From the NCBI RefSeq assembly GCF_000336635.1, contig NZ_AOLY01000035.1, forward strand, positions 124,001 through 188,000: a stretch of 64,000 nt of DNA. The letters are read 5' to 3'. Source of the stretch: Haloarcula japonica DSM 6131 (GTDB taxonomy: Archaea; Halobacteriota; Halobacteria; Halobacteriales; Haloarculaceae). The position numbers and the translations under genes were made by a program. The notes under the pieces were generated by a model that made no database searches, was not told where the DNA came from, and saw only the letters and a list, made by a program, of their open reading frames with translations. Of the stretch, positions 42,232-51,321 are shown piece after piece (position 1 is the first letter of the stretch; each line of letters starts with the position of its first letter).

Positions 42232-42969
42232 GTGTGTACAATCGTTCTCGCGTGGCAGGTCTTCGACGGCACGCCAGTCGCGGTCGCGGCGAACCGCGAC
42301 GAGCGACTCGACAGGCCGTCACAGCCGCCACAGCAGCGTCACTGGGGGAGTCGCGTCGTCGCGCCAGCTGACGAGGAGGCCGATGGGACGTGGATCGGCT
42401 ACAACGAACACGGCCTGCTGGCGGCGGTGACGAACCGCTGGGTCGACACCGATCTGGCCGGCGACCGCTCGCGCGGCCTGCTCGTCCGGGACACGCTGAG
42501 TCACGAGAGCGCTGAGCCAGCCGCCCGCGCTGTCGAACAGGCGACTAGGGAGGCCGAGTACGAGGGGTTCAACCTTCTGCTGGCAGACGAGAACGCCGCC
42601 GTCCTGCTGGAGTGGGACGGCCAACTGGCGGTCCGGAACTTCCAGCCCGGCGTTCACGTCGTCGTCAACGTCGGCGCTGACGGCGACTACCGGATTCCGG
42701 CCCGTCGGCCCGACGCAGGCGAGGAGCAAGCGACCAACGCGACGCGGTTACGCGAGGCGCTCGTTCCGGAGCCCGGCGAGTCCGCCGACGACTGGATCGA
42801 CCGGGCGGGTGAAACAATCAGCGACCACGAGTACGGCGTCTGTGTCCACGGCGATGGATTCGGAACGCGCTCGTCGTCGCTTATCGCGCTGGGCTCCGAC
42901 CGCGAGTATCGGTACGCGGACGGGCCACCATGCCGGGCACCGTACCGTCCGGTCGAAGGTCAGATTTAA
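42232..42969 (+). CDS. NRDE-family (TANGO2-like) protein
   Basis: A 245-residue protein from GTG (VCTIVLAWQVFDGTPVAVAANRDERLDRPS), whose Cys-2 and NRDE motif define the NRDE/TANGO2 family with an Ntn-hydrolase-like fold. Further family stretches are TWIGYNEHGLLAAVTNR, LLADENAAVL and HEYGVCVHGDGFGTRSSSLIAL. The cellular role is unknown; haem handling has been proposed for TANGO2 proteins. A 54-base gap separates it from menE. Confidence 0.88.
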   Translation: MCTIVLAWQVFDGTPVAVAANRDERLDRPSQPPQQRHWGSRVVAPADEEADGTWIGYNEHGLLAAVTNRWVDTDLAGDRSRGLLVRDTLSHESAEPAARAVEQATREAEYEGFNLLLADENAAVLLEWDGQLAVRNFQPGVHVVVNVGADGDYRIPARRPDAGEEQATNATRLREALVPEPGESADDWIDRAGETISDHEYGVCVHGDGFGTRSSSLIALGSDREYRYADGPPCRAPYRPVEGQI

Positions 42970-42996
42970 GCGGCCGACTCACGGTGTACACAATAC

Positions 42997-43347
42997 ATGA
43001 GTTCAGCAGCGTCGGAGGCGGACCTTTCTGACGGCGAGCGGGCCGGGCTCGAACTGATTCGTGAGTCCGGTGGTATCCACCAGAGCGACTTCTGGAAGGA
43101 ACTCGACGTCTCCTCGCGAAAGGGGAGTCGTATCGTCGAGTCCCTGTTCGAGAAGGACCTCATCCAGCGTGAGGAAACGGTGTACGAGGGGCACAACACG
43201 TATTACCTGACACCCGCGGCCCGCGACCTCGACTTCTCGCTTCTGATGGCCGGTGACCAGCTCTCGCCGTTCATCGGCGACGAAGAAGTCGACCCCCACG
43301 ACGACACCTTCTCGCAGTGGGTCATGACCCTCGCTTACGAGGACTGA
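42997..43347 (+). CDS. Winged-helix DNA-binding protein
   Basis: A 116-residue protein: LSDGERAGLELIRESGGIHQSDFWKELDVSSRKGSRIVESLFEKDLIQREETVYEGHNTYYL forms a winged helix of the MarR/Lrp-like kind (helices at about 11-60, wing at 62-75). A short C-terminal helix follows. It lies between NRDE and the convergent menB gene, so it could regulate the quinone genes, but there is no proof. Confidence 0.83.
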   Translation: MSSAASEADLSDGERAGLELIRESGGIHQSDFWKELDVSSRKGSRIVESLFEKDLIQREETVYEGHNTYYLTPAARDLDFSLLMAGDQLSPFIGDEEVDPHDDTFSQWVMTLAYED

Positions 43348-43368
43348 CCGACGGGTACGTGGTGTGAG

Positions 43369-44322
43369 TCAGTAGTGCCACGGGACGTCGTCGAAATCCG
43401 GGTCGCGGCCCTCGTTGAACGCGTCCCGTCCCTCCTGCGCCTCGTCGGTCATGTACGCCAGCCGCGTCGCCTCCCCGGCGAACACCTGCTGGCCGACCAT
43501 CCCATCGGAGTCCAGATTGAACGCGTACTTGAGCATCCGCATCGCAGTCGGTGACTTCTCGTTCATCCGCTCGGCCCACTCGATAGCGGTGTCTTCTAGG
43601 TCTTCGTGGGCCACTACGTCGTTGACCATCCCCATGTCGGCGGCTTCGTCGGCGTCGTAGGTCTTTCCGAGGAAGAACACCTCGCGGGCCTTCTTCTGGC
43701 CGACCTGCCGGGCGAGATACGCCGAACCGAAGCCGCCGTCGAAGCTCCCCACGTCGGGGTCCGTCTGAAGGAACTTCGCGTGCTCCTCGCTGGCGAGCGT
43801 GAGGTCACAGACGACGTGCAGCGAGTGACCGCCGCCGACGGCCCAGCCCGGAACGACGGCGACGACGGGTTTGGGGATGTGGCGGATCTGGCGCTGGACT
43901 TCGAGGATGTGGAGCCGGCCGACGTTCTCCGGGGCGTCCTCAGCCACGCCGTCGCTCGTTTCTCGCGGGTCGTTTTGCTCCCCGCTCGCTGTGTCCGAGT
44001 CTCGTGGCGACTCGCTGTACTCGTACCCGCTTTCCCCTCGAATGCCCTGGTCTCCGCCGGAACAGAAGGCCCAGCCGCCGTCCTTCGGCGAGGGGCCGTT
44101 CCCGGTCAGGAGGACACAGCCAACGTCGGTCTGGCGCTTTGCGTGGTCCAGCGCCGTCGCGAGTTCGTCGACCGTCTCCGGTCGGAAGGCATTTCGCTTC
44201 TCCGGGCGGTCGAAGGCGATACGGACCGCACCCGTGTCAGTCGAGCGGTGATAGGTGATATCGGTGAAGTCGAACCGGTCGATGGCCGTCCACCGTTCCG
44301 GGTCGAATATTTCAGAGACCAT
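43369..44322 (-). CDS. menB: 1,4-dihydroxy-2-naphthoyl-CoA synthase
   Basis: Ring-closing crotonase-fold enzyme that forms the naphthoquinol skeleton. 317 residues: DFTDITYHRS...VRIAFDRPEKRNAFRPETVDEL, AFCSGGDQGIRGESGYEY (oxyanion-hole Gly, about 90-107), VVPGWAVGGGHSLHVVCDLTLAS, VGSFDGGFGSAYLARQVGQKKAREVFFLG. About 30 acidic, low-complexity residues (SPRDSDTASGEQ...) are inserted after the GESGYEY stretch, making it longer than bacterial MenB. It is convergent with the winged-helix gene and apart from the menACE operon. Confidence 0.95.
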   Translation of the reverse strand: MVSEIFDPERWTAIDRFDFTDITYHRSTDTGAVRIAFDRPEKRNAFRPETVDELATALDHAKRQTDVGCVLLTGNGPSPKDGGWAFCSGGDQGIRGESGYEYSESPRDSDTASGEQNDPRETSDGVAEDAPENVGRLHILEVQRQIRHIPKPVVAVVPGWAVGGGHSLHVVCDLTLASEEHAKFLQTDPDVGSFDGGFGSAYLARQVGQKKAREVFFLGKTYDADEAADMGMVNDVVAHEDLEDTAIEWAERMNEKSPTAMRMLKYAFNLDSDGMVGQQVFAGEATRLAYMTDEAQEGRDAFNEGRDPDFDDVPWHY

Positions 44323-44417
44323 ACCGTGGCTCGGGACGGCCCTCGCAAAAAGATTCCTCGTACGGGCTCACACAGCGGAGCAAACCCTTTGGTGTCGCGC
44401 ACGTGAACCGACTAGCG

Positions 44418-44732
44418 ATGCCCTCCACATCGAACAAAAAAGCGGTGATGGGGATACTCGCGGGCTTCTCCATCCTTATCGTCGTGTACAGCTTCATCAT
44501 CGTCCAGCAGATTCTACTCGGGCTGATCGTGGCTGTGGTCCCCTGGCTCCTGTATCTGGTCGTCCGGTTCGTCCTCACGCTCGAACGGATCGCGACGGCG
44601 CTGGAACGGCTTGCGACAGCGCGTACCCGCGAATCGGAATCGGCCGCGGCCGGACCCGCTGGGGACTACCAGCGGCCGTCGGAGTCGCACGACCGCGACA
44701 GAGAGGCCGACGGAGGCGTCGAGAACGAGTGA
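44418..44732 (+). CDS. Small membrane protein
   Basis: A 104-residue protein (MPSTSNKKAVMGIL...). Two hydrophobic helices (about 8-30 and 33-54) are followed by an amphipathic helix (RFVLTLERIATALERLATAR) and a charged tail. A GTG start five codons upstream is possible. No family known. It is followed by the DnaJ-like gene. Confidence 0.72.
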   Translation: MPSTSNKKAVMGILAGFSILIVVYSFIIVQQILLGLIVAVVPWLLYLVVRFVLTLERIATALERLATARTRESESAAAGPAGDYQRPSESHDRDREADGGVENE

Positions 44733-44790
44733 CTGAATGCCGTCGGTGGCAGCTCCTGTCGATCACTCGCGTACAGGTGGGACACCCGGT

Positions 44791-45744
44791 ATGACCGAGA
44801 CGTTCTACGAGGTACTGGGCGTTCAAACTGACGCGTCGACGGCGGCTATCGAAGCGGCCTACCGGGAGCGACTGAAGGAAACACATCCCGACGTGAGCGA
44901 TGCCGCCGACGCCGGCGAGGCGACACAGCGGCTAATCGAGGCCCGCGACGTACTCACCGACGAGGATGAGCGTGCACGGTACGACCGACTGGGTCACGAG
45001 GCCTACGTCGCGGGTGAGAGCAATATAGCAGACGGCGGTGGTAGTGATGCGGCCGAAGCTGCACGGCGTGCGGGCTATGATGAGTCTGCATCGGCTGACG
45101 ACCGAACCGCAGCTGGCACTGACCGGAGTACAGCCCGGACGAACGCCCAGGAGCGGGCACGACGCGAACGGGCCGCCCGAGACCGCGTCGCCGATGATAG
45201 CCGCAAGCGCTCGACAACTGACACCGACGCGTCGTCGAGCAACGACCAGTCGACCGACACGGCCAGCGAGACGGCGACCGCGTCGAACGCAGAGTCGACC
45301 TGGCAATCCGGCGCTACCGCGACCAGCGGCTTCAGCGACAGTTCTGGGAGCGGCGCAACCTGGAGTTCGTCGTCCGCATACGCTGTCCGACAGACTGACA
45401 CCCTGTCCCGCGGGTCGATACTGGAGATGCCGACCGGCCGGGAACTGACGCTGTTTGCCATCACGTTCGCGCTCTATCCGGTGATGCTGTTCAGCGCCTT
45501 GCTCCCGGCGTTCCCGCTGTGGGTCAACGTGACTATTGGGGCCTGTACCCTCTTCATGATCGGCTATCTCCAGTCCGAACCCACTATCGCGATAATGGTG
45601 TTCGGAAGCTGGAGCCTGACGACGACGGTGCTGTTGGTCACGCTGAACATCAGCGCGTTCTCGCTTATCGGGGCGCTCGCGCTGTCGGGGACGTGGCTTC
45701 CGTTCGGACTGTCGCTGTTGACGGCGTCCGTGCTGCGGCTCTGA
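44791..45744 (+). CDS. J-domain membrane protein
   Basis: A 317-residue protein: a J domain at 1-68 (TETFYEVLGVQTDASTAAIEAAYRERLKETHPDVSDA, with the HPD tripeptide that stimulates Hsp70, and EDERARYDRLGHEAYV). A long low-complexity Ser/Thr/Asp-rich linker (about 75-210) follows, then three or four membrane helices (about 220-315). It could recruit DnaK to the membrane. Its start was placed at the J domain; the upstream 18 codons are not conserved-looking. Confidence 0.88.
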   Translation: MTETFYEVLGVQTDASTAAIEAAYRERLKETHPDVSDAADAGEATQRLIEARDVLTDEDERARYDRLGHEAYVAGESNIADGGGSDAAEAARRAGYDESASADDRTAAGTDRSTARTNAQERARRERAARDRVADDSRKRSTTDTDASSSNDQSTDTASETATASNAESTWQSGATATSGFSDSSGSGATWSSSSAYAVRQTDTLSRGSILEMPTGRELTLFAITFALYPVMLFSALLPAFPLWVNVTIGACTLFMIGYLQSEPTIAIMVFGSWSLTTTVLLVTLNISAFSLIGALALSGTWLPFGLSLLTASVLRL

Positions 45745-45747
45745 AAA

Positions 45748-47526
45748 TCAGTCGCCAGCGAGGGTTTCGGCGACCTGTTCGGCAAGCCGGTCTCTGACTG
45801 CATGGCTGTCACCCGCATCGAACTGGACCTCGATGACTTGCGTCCCATCGCTCCGGATTGAGTCGCCGAACCGCTCGCGGAACTGTCGGCGGTCGGCCAC
45901 CCGCTTGAACTCCAGGGAATAGAGCGCCTCTGTCGGCCCGAAATCGAGCCCGTGTGGCGTCCGGAACTGGTCCTCGAACGTGGGGTGGTCCTCGATGGGC
46001 AGCATGTGGAAGATGCCGCCGCCGTCGTTGTTGAGCAAGACGACCGTCGCGTCTACCGCACAGCGGCCGAGCGCGAGCAGGCCATTCATGTCGTGGTAGT
46101 ACGCCAGATCGCCGGTGACGAGCACGAGCGGGTCGGACGTCGCGCTGCCGGCCCCGAGCGCCGTCGAGGTGATGCCGTCGATACCGCTGGCCCCGCGGTT
46201 GCCCAGCACGGTCAGGTCGGCGTCGCGGGGCCGACCGAAGCGGTCCATATCTCGTATCGGCATACTGTTCGAAACGAACAGCGTGGCCGGGTCCGGGGCC
46301 AGCGCGGTCACGTCCGCGAGGACGCCTCCCTCCCAGTAGGTCTCCGAGGCGGTTTCGGTAACTGCGTCCCAGTGGGACTGCTCCGCCCTGGCAAACCGCT
46401 CGCGCCACGGCGCTGCAACACCACCCAGTGACCCCGCTGCGAGCGCATTCGCGGTGGCATCGGGATTGGCGACGAGCAGATCCGTAGCGGTGAACTCGGC
46501 CTCCGACCAGCCGCCGGCCGGGTCGACGACGAACTGCCGGCAGTCGGCGTCTCGGAGGTAGTGCCGCAGCGGCTTCGAGGTCGGCGACGCGCCGAAGCGG
46601 ATGACGACATTCGGGTCGCCCCAGTCCTCGACGGCGTCGCTCCCGAGATAGCTGTCGTAACCGCCACAGACCGGTACATCAAGGCGGTCGACGTGTGGAC
46701 CGAACCGCAGGTCGGACAGCGGGTCCGCCAGAACGGGGAAGCCGGTCGCCGACGCCAGCCGTTCAAGCGATTCTACACTGAGTCCGTGATTGGCCGGACC
46801 AGCCACGATGAGGCCCCGTTCAGCGGCCCGAAGCGCGTCTCGAACGCGGCTCACCGTTTGCTCGTCCGGCGCCGCGACGCCCTCGCTCGTCCTGACGAAC
46901 GGGCCGTCGCGGCCGCTTTCGGCCGCGTCGTCGCCACCTGCCCAGTCGGCGGGAACGCCCGATGGGTCGTCCTCGGCCATCGGTGTCGGTTCTAGTGGCT
47001 TCCGGAACCGACAGTTCAGATGGACTGGGCCGGGATCGCTGCCGGTACTCTCTCTGAGCGCGCGGGCCGCCGTGGTCCGTAGCATCCGAACTTTCCGCGG
47101 CTCGGCCTCGGGTTCGGGCATGTCCCGATACCAGCGGACAGCGTCGCCGTACAGTTTCTCTTGGTCGACAGTCTGGTTCGCGCCGCTGTCGATGAGTTCC
47201 GGCGGTCGGTCCGCCGTCAGCAAGAGCAACGGGACGCCCGACTGGTTCGCCTCGATGACAGCCGGATGGTAGTTCGCTGCGGCCGTCCCGGATGTACAGA
47301 CCAGCGGCGTAGGCTTGCCTGTTCGCCGGGCGCGTCCCAGCGCGAAGAAGGCCGCCGACCGCTCGTCGAGGTGGGAGAACACTTCGATATCGGGATGCTC
47401 GGCGAAGGCCACCGTCAGCGGCGTCGAGCGGCTCCCCGGCGAGAGACACACCGCGTCGACGCCGCCCGCGGCGAGTTCAGAAACGAGCGTCTCCGCCCAC
47501 AGCGTGTTGACGTTCGGTGCAGTCAT
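45748..47526 (-). CDS. menD: SEPHCHC synthase (2-succinyl-5-enolpyruvyl-6-hydroxy-3-cyclohexene-1-carboxylate synthase)
   Basis: Thiamine-diphosphate enzyme joining 2-oxoglutarate to isochorismate. 592 residues: VCLSPGSRSTPLTVAFAEHPDIEVFSHLDERSAAFFALGRAR (about 26-70, including the ThDP-activating Glu region), VCTSGTAAANYHPAVIEA, GNRGASGIDGITSTALGAG and LVTGDLAYYHDMNGLLALGR...VLLNNDGGGIFHMLP (ThDP/Mg-binding, about 440-500). Start MTAPNVNTL overlaps menF's stop by 4 bases; menF-menD form an operon. Confidence 0.96.
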   Translation of the reverse strand: MTAPNVNTLWAETLVSELAAGGVDAVCLSPGSRSTPLTVAFAEHPDIEVFSHLDERSAAFFALGRARRTGKPTPLVCTSGTAAANYHPAVIEANQSGVPLLLLTADRPPELIDSGANQTVDQEKLYGDAVRWYRDMPEPEAEPRKVRMLRTTAARALRESTGSDPGPVHLNCRFRKPLEPTPMAEDDPSGVPADWAGGDDAAESGRDGPFVRTSEGVAAPDEQTVSRVRDALRAAERGLIVAGPANHGLSVESLERLASATGFPVLADPLSDLRFGPHVDRLDVPVCGGYDSYLGSDAVEDWGDPNVVIRFGASPTSKPLRHYLRDADCRQFVVDPAGGWSEAEFTATDLLVANPDATANALAAGSLGGVAAPWRERFARAEQSHWDAVTETASETYWEGGVLADVTALAPDPATLFVSNSMPIRDMDRFGRPRDADLTVLGNRGASGIDGITSTALGAGSATSDPLVLVTGDLAYYHDMNGLLALGRCAVDATVVLLNNDGGGIFHMLPIEDHPTFEDQFRTPHGLDFGPTEALYSLEFKRVADRRQFRERFGDSIRSDGTQVIEVQFDAGDSHAVRDRLAEQVAETLAGD

Positions 47527-48863
47527 TCCAACTCGTCCAGTATCGGTCGGTATTTGAGCTGGACCTCGTCCCACTCGCGGTCGGGGTCGCTGTCCGCGAC
47601 GATACCCGCGCCCGCAAACAGGGTCGCCTCGCGCTCCGTGGCAACGGCCGACCGGAGGCCCACGGCGAAGGTCCCGTTGCCGGCGGCGTCGACCCAGCCG
47701 ACCGGGGCGGCGTACCAGCCGCGGTCGAAGGCCTCCGTCTCACGGATAGTCCGCAACGCCGCGTCCGGGGGCAGTCCGCCCACGGCCGGTGTCGGGTGGA
47801 GCGCCTCGACCAGCGAGAGGACGTGCTCGTCGTCGTCGAGTTCGGCCGTTATCGACGTCCGGAGGTGCTGGACCGTGGCGAGCCGGCGGATGGTCCGGTC
47901 GCCGATGCGGACCGTCGAGGCGAACGGTTCCAGCTGGTCCCGTATCGCATCGGCGACGAGCTTCTGCTCATGGCGGTCCTTCTCGCTGTCGAGGAGTTCG
48001 GCGGCGAGCCACTCGTCCTCAGCTGGTGTGTCGCCTCGCCCTGTCGAACCGGCCAGTGCCTCCGTGCGAACGGTCCGTCCGCGGACCGAGACGAGCCGTT
48101 CCGGCGTGGCCCCGAAGAACGTTCCCTCGCCGGCGTCCGGCGACAGCATGAACCGGTAGCAGTCCGGGTACGTCTCGGACAGGCGGGCCATCACGTCCGG
48201 GACCGATAGCTCCGCGTTCAGCGTGGCACTGAGGCTCTGGGCGAGCACGACCTTCTGGAGGTCGCCGCGGTCAATACTCTCTGTGGCGGCCGCCACCTGC
48301 TCGCGCCAGCCGTCCTGTGTTGGCGTCCGCTCCTGGCGTGAGATACCCGGCGGGGTTCCCGGCTCTGTCTCTGGGTCCGCGACCAACCGGTCGCGCCACT
48401 CCTCTAGTAGCGTCTCCGCTTCGGTCGCGGCCTCAGACCCCGTCGCAACCGTGGTGAGCCAGGCGTCGTCGTCTCGCTTCGTTATCTGTATCTCTGGGAG
48501 GAAAAACGCTGCACTGGGAAACCCATCCCAGGGAGAGTGCTCTTTTTCGTACGTTCCGTTGTGGAAAGCGAACCCACCGAACGCTCGCGGTCGAGCGACG
48601 CTCGGGAGGCTGTCGGGAACTGAGCAGTCATCGAACAGCGCTTCGAGCGCTGTCCGGACGTCGTCGAACCGCGACTGCCCATCGGCAGTCACAGTCGCCG
48701 CGCTCCCGCGGGCTGCGATTGACTCTGTACCGGCCGCCCAGAAGAACCGGGGGCGAGCGTCCGTCTCCAGTACCGCCCGCACCGGTGCATCGTCGAGGCG
48801 ACACCCGCGTGCGACGACCGTTGTCTCACCAACCGTCGTCTCGTCACCACGCAGTGGTTCCAT
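47523..48863 (-). CDS. menF: Isochorismate synthase
   Basis: Converts chorismate to isochorismate, the first dedicated menaquinone step. 446 residues from the ATG at 48863. The conserved C-terminal chorismate-utilising domain shows QKVVLAQSLSA (about 235), RFMLSPDAGEGTFFGATPERLVSVRG (about 262-287), TEALAGSTGRGD, DEWLAAELLDSEKDRHEQKLV, VEALHPTPAVGGLPPDAAL and FAGAGIVADSDPDREWDEVQLKYRPIL. An ATG eight codons upstream is possible. It begins the menF-menD operon. Confidence 0.94.
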   Translation of the reverse strand: MEPLRGDETTVGETTVVARGCRLDDAPVRAVLETDARPRFFWAAGTESIAARGSAATVTADGQSRFDDVRTALEALFDDCSVPDSLPSVARPRAFGGFAFHNGTYEKEHSPWDGFPSAAFFLPEIQITKRDDDAWLTTVATGSEAATEAETLLEEWRDRLVADPETEPGTPPGISRQERTPTQDGWREQVAAATESIDRGDLQKVVLAQSLSATLNAELSVPDVMARLSETYPDCYRFMLSPDAGEGTFFGATPERLVSVRGRTVRTEALAGSTGRGDTPAEDEWLAAELLDSEKDRHEQKLVADAIRDQLEPFASTVRIGDRTIRRLATVQHLRTSITAELDDDEHVLSLVEALHPTPAVGGLPPDAALRTIRETEAFDRGWYAAPVGWVDAAGNGTFAVGLRSAVATEREATLFAGAGIVADSDPDREWDEVQLKYRPILDELE

Positions 48864-49095
48864 CAGCCATGCCTTAGGATTGCGCACCTTTGAGCCTAAC
48901 TATACGCTCGATTCCACACGGTGTGGTTCGACCGGGCCGCCATGCCTGAGCCACCGTTTTCACGCTGTTTTGACCCGCCACGCGACATCGCGGTATCGTG
49001 ATTCCGATTCGCAGAAATTAATATCTGGGTTCACAAACTTCCTCTCTCAGTTCTACAATTGTAATTCTGCAATCTCCGAACATACCCCCGTCAGG

Positions 49096-49103
49096 TTTAA
49101 ATA
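49096..49103 (+). promoter_or_regulatory. TATA box of the ribbon-helix-helix gene
   Basis: tttaaata ends 28 bases before the ATG at 49132, suggesting a very short or absent leader. The 268 bases between menF and this gene hold no other visible feature. Confidence 0.5.
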
Positions 49104-49131
49104 GGGCATAGTCGAAGCCCCCTATGTTGCG

Positions 49132-49347
49132 ATGCCTAAGGTAGAGATCAATATCCCGGAACACCTGGAGATGCAGATCGCGCAGCTCGTCGAAAAAGGC
49201 GAGTTCCTCAACCGCGAGGAAGCCATCGAGGACCTCCTGTCGACCGGGCTCAAGGCGTACAAAACCTCCGGACCACAGGACGAAGACGAGGAACCAGGGT
49301 TCGAAGAAGACGGCATGATGGGCCACGACGACGAGTACGTCTTCTGA
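49132..49347 (+). CDS. Ribbon-helix-helix regulator
   Basis: A 71-residue protein: MPKVEINIPEHLEMQIAQLVEKGEFLNREEAIEDLLSTGLKAY is a ribbon-helix-helix (CopG/MetJ-type) DNA-binding domain, with the DNA-contacting strand KVEINI and the turn in GEFLNREEA. The C-terminal half is acidic and disordered (EDEEPGFEEDGMMGHDDE). Such proteins act as dimers on palindromic operators. Its targets are unknown. It precedes the UPF0058 gene by 71 bases. Confidence 0.88.
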   Translation: MPKVEINIPEHLEMQIAQLVEKGEFLNREEAIEDLLSTGLKAYKTSGPQDEDEEPGFEEDGMMGHDDEYVF

Positions 49348-49418
49348 AAATACGGGCGTGAGCGTCTGGTATCCCTTCTCAAGCAATTCTTATGGACGTG
49401 CCACCGCATACTGTAGCT

Positions 49419-49700
49419 ATGCACAAAGACGAGCTTCTCGAGCTACACGAGCAGATGGTGACGATTATGGAGTACTTCCGCGACGACATGGACTCAGTCG
49501 ACCCGGAGCTATTCGACGCCTACCAGGAACTCGATGTGCGGCCATCGGACGTCCACAAGTCGAAAAGCGAGCACAAACACGCCGTGTTCGTGCTCGGTAA
49601 CTCGCTGGCGACGGCGATGAGCGAGGACGAGTTCTCGGACGCGGGTCGGGTTAGCAAGCGGATGAAGGAACTGGCCGAGGACGCCGAGCGGAAACTGTAA
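49419..49700 (+). CDS. UPF0058 family protein
   Basis: A 93-residue, largely helical protein (MHKDELLELHEQMVTIMEYFRDD...) with SDVHKSKSEHKHAVFVLGNSLATAMS, which I recognise as the archaeal family UPF0058. Structure and function are not known to me beyond that. The start is set at the conserved MHKDELL. A nine-codon extension is possible. Confidence 0.87.
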   Translation: MHKDELLELHEQMVTIMEYFRDDMDSVDPELFDAYQELDVRPSDVHKSKSEHKHAVFVLGNSLATAMSEDEFSDAGRVSKRMKELAEDAERKL

Positions 49701-49753
49701 GCCGGTCGTGCGTCGCGCTCTCTCGTCTTTATTTCGACCCGTCTCCTCTCTGG

Positions 49754-50272
49754 CTACGATCTCTCGCCGTCGAGTTCGGTGAACAGCTCCGGGTCCGTCT
49801 TGAATTTCAGGACGTTGTGGACGACCGAGTTCCGGACGTTCTGAATCACGTCGCCGTGTTCCTTATAGAAGTCGTGTATCCAGCGGGATTCGGCCGTTCG
49901 GCTCGGGAACATCATCACAGACTTCCACTGATATTCGCCGTCGGAGAGGAAGTAAAACAGCGTGTGTCGGTCGTCCCGGATGGAGACCATCGCGTCGTGC
50001 CAGGAGTCGGCGAAGTGCTCGGGGTTGAACTTGAACTCGAACAGCGCGAAATTGAACAGTTCCTCGTTCGGGACGATGGTCTCGCGGAAGACATCCGCGT
50101 CGCGCATCTCCCGGATCGATTCGCTGACCGTTACGTGCGACACGTCGATGCCGTACTCGGACTCCAGCAGATCCGCAAGCTCACGGGATGACCGCTGGGG
50201 GTCCGCCGAGAGCTCACGCAGGATGTACATGTCCCGCTCGCTGAACTCCCAGTCCGGGGGGCCGTCGGTCAT
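49754..50272 (-). CDS. Winged-helix (Lrp/AsnC-like) regulator
   Basis: A 172-residue protein. The N-terminal part WEFSERDMYILRELSADPQRSSRELADLLESEYGIDVSHVTVSESIREMRDADVF is a winged helix of the Lrp-like type; the rest (about 65-172) is a mixed domain with aromatic residues (LFYFLSDGEYQWKSVMMFPS) that may sense a ligand. It is divergent from nothing and lies 148 bases from the enoyl-CoA hydratase gene on the same strand, which it may control. Confidence 0.82.
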   Translation of the reverse strand: MTDGPPDWEFSERDMYILRELSADPQRSSRELADLLESEYGIDVSHVTVSESIREMRDADVFRETIVPNEELFNFALFEFKFNPEHFADSWHDAMVSIRDDRHTLFYFLSDGEYQWKSVMMFPSRTAESRWIHDFYKEHGDVIQNVRNSVVHNVLKFKTDPELFTELDGERS

Positions 50273-50420
50273 GTCGTGGCCTCCATCCCAGCGGGGGCAC
50301 AGACGCGCTCAGTTGCGGTACTGGTGGCCAGTCGAATCTGTGTTGGAAAACTCGGAGGCATTATCTGTTGGTTAGCTGGCGGTTGCTGAATCAGTGATCG
50401 TATTGGTCACAGTCATCAAC

Positions 50421-51215
50421 TTACTGACCCGTGAACTCCGGGTCACGTTTCTCGACGAACGCGGTCGTCCCTTCCTCGTGGTCGTCCGTGGTGAAGGCAA
50501 CGCCCTGTGCAGTGGCTTCGTTTTCGAGTGCTTGTTCCAGCGAACTGTCCAGACTCCGGTTGACCAGCCGCTTGGCGTGTCCGAGTGCGACTGTCGGTCC
50601 ATCGGCGATATTCGCAACGAGTTCCGAAAACGCTGATTCGAACGTCTCTGCGTCGAACACCCGGGTGAACAGCCCGAGTTCCCCGGCTGCCGCAGCCTCC
50701 AGCAGTTCGCCGGTAAACAGGAGTTCCTTGGCCTTGTTTGGGCCGACGATTCGGGGAAGGAAGTAGGAGACACCGGAGTCACTTGCCAGTCCGACCTGGC
50801 GGAAGCCGAAGCCGATCTGTCCGTCAGTGCTCGCGACCTGCACATCACAGGCCAGCGCGAGTCCTGCGCCGGCACCGAAGGCGGGGCCGTCGATTTTCGC
50901 GATGACCGGCAGCGGACAGCTGTGGACGGTCCGGATCGCTTCGTGGAGCGACGAGACCACCAGTTCGACCTGCGTAGCCGGCGGGCGGTCGTGTTTCACT
51001 CCCTGTAGCATTGCGTTGATGTCTCCGCCAGCGCAGAACGCCGGCCCCTCTCCCTCCAGCACGACACACCGGGCGTCGCTGTCGGTCACCGATTCGAACT
51101 TTGCAGTGAGCGTATCGGCCAACTCCGCCGACAGGGCGTTTCGAGACTCCGGCTGGTTCAGCGTCACTGTGGCGATCCCCTCGTCGACAGACAGCGTCAC
51201 GGTCGCGTCTTCCAT
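50421..51215 (-). CDS. Enoyl-CoA hydratase/isomerase
   Basis: A 264-residue crotonase-fold protein: VTLNQPESRNALSAEL, AFCAGGDINAMLQGVKHDRPP (first oxyanion-hole region), KIDGPAFGAGAGLALACDVQVAS (second oxyanion-hole Gly), GFGFRQVGLASDSGVSYFLPRIVG and AFVEKRDPEFTGQ. It fits beta-oxidation or an enoyl isomerase; the substrate is unknown. The start MEDATVTLSV was selected over a longer open frame. It is divergent from the photolyase gene. Confidence 0.92.
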   Translation of the reverse strand: MEDATVTLSVDEGIATVTLNQPESRNALSAELADTLTAKFESVTDSDARCVVLEGEGPAFCAGGDINAMLQGVKHDRPPATQVELVVSSLHEAIRTVHSCPLPVIAKIDGPAFGAGAGLALACDVQVASTDGQIGFGFRQVGLASDSGVSYFLPRIVGPNKAKELLFTGELLEAAAAGELGLFTRVFDAETFESAFSELVANIADGPTVALGHAKRLVNRSLDSSLEQALENEATAQGVAFTTDDHEEGTTAFVEKRDPEFTGQ

Positions 51216-51321
51216 ACGTTGGCCCTCACCCGGCGGAAAGATAACAGTGGTGTCCGTCACCGCCTGACAGACCAACATCGTTGGGCAGTACCTTTTGGCC
51301 GGGCTGGTCCGTGTACTATGT

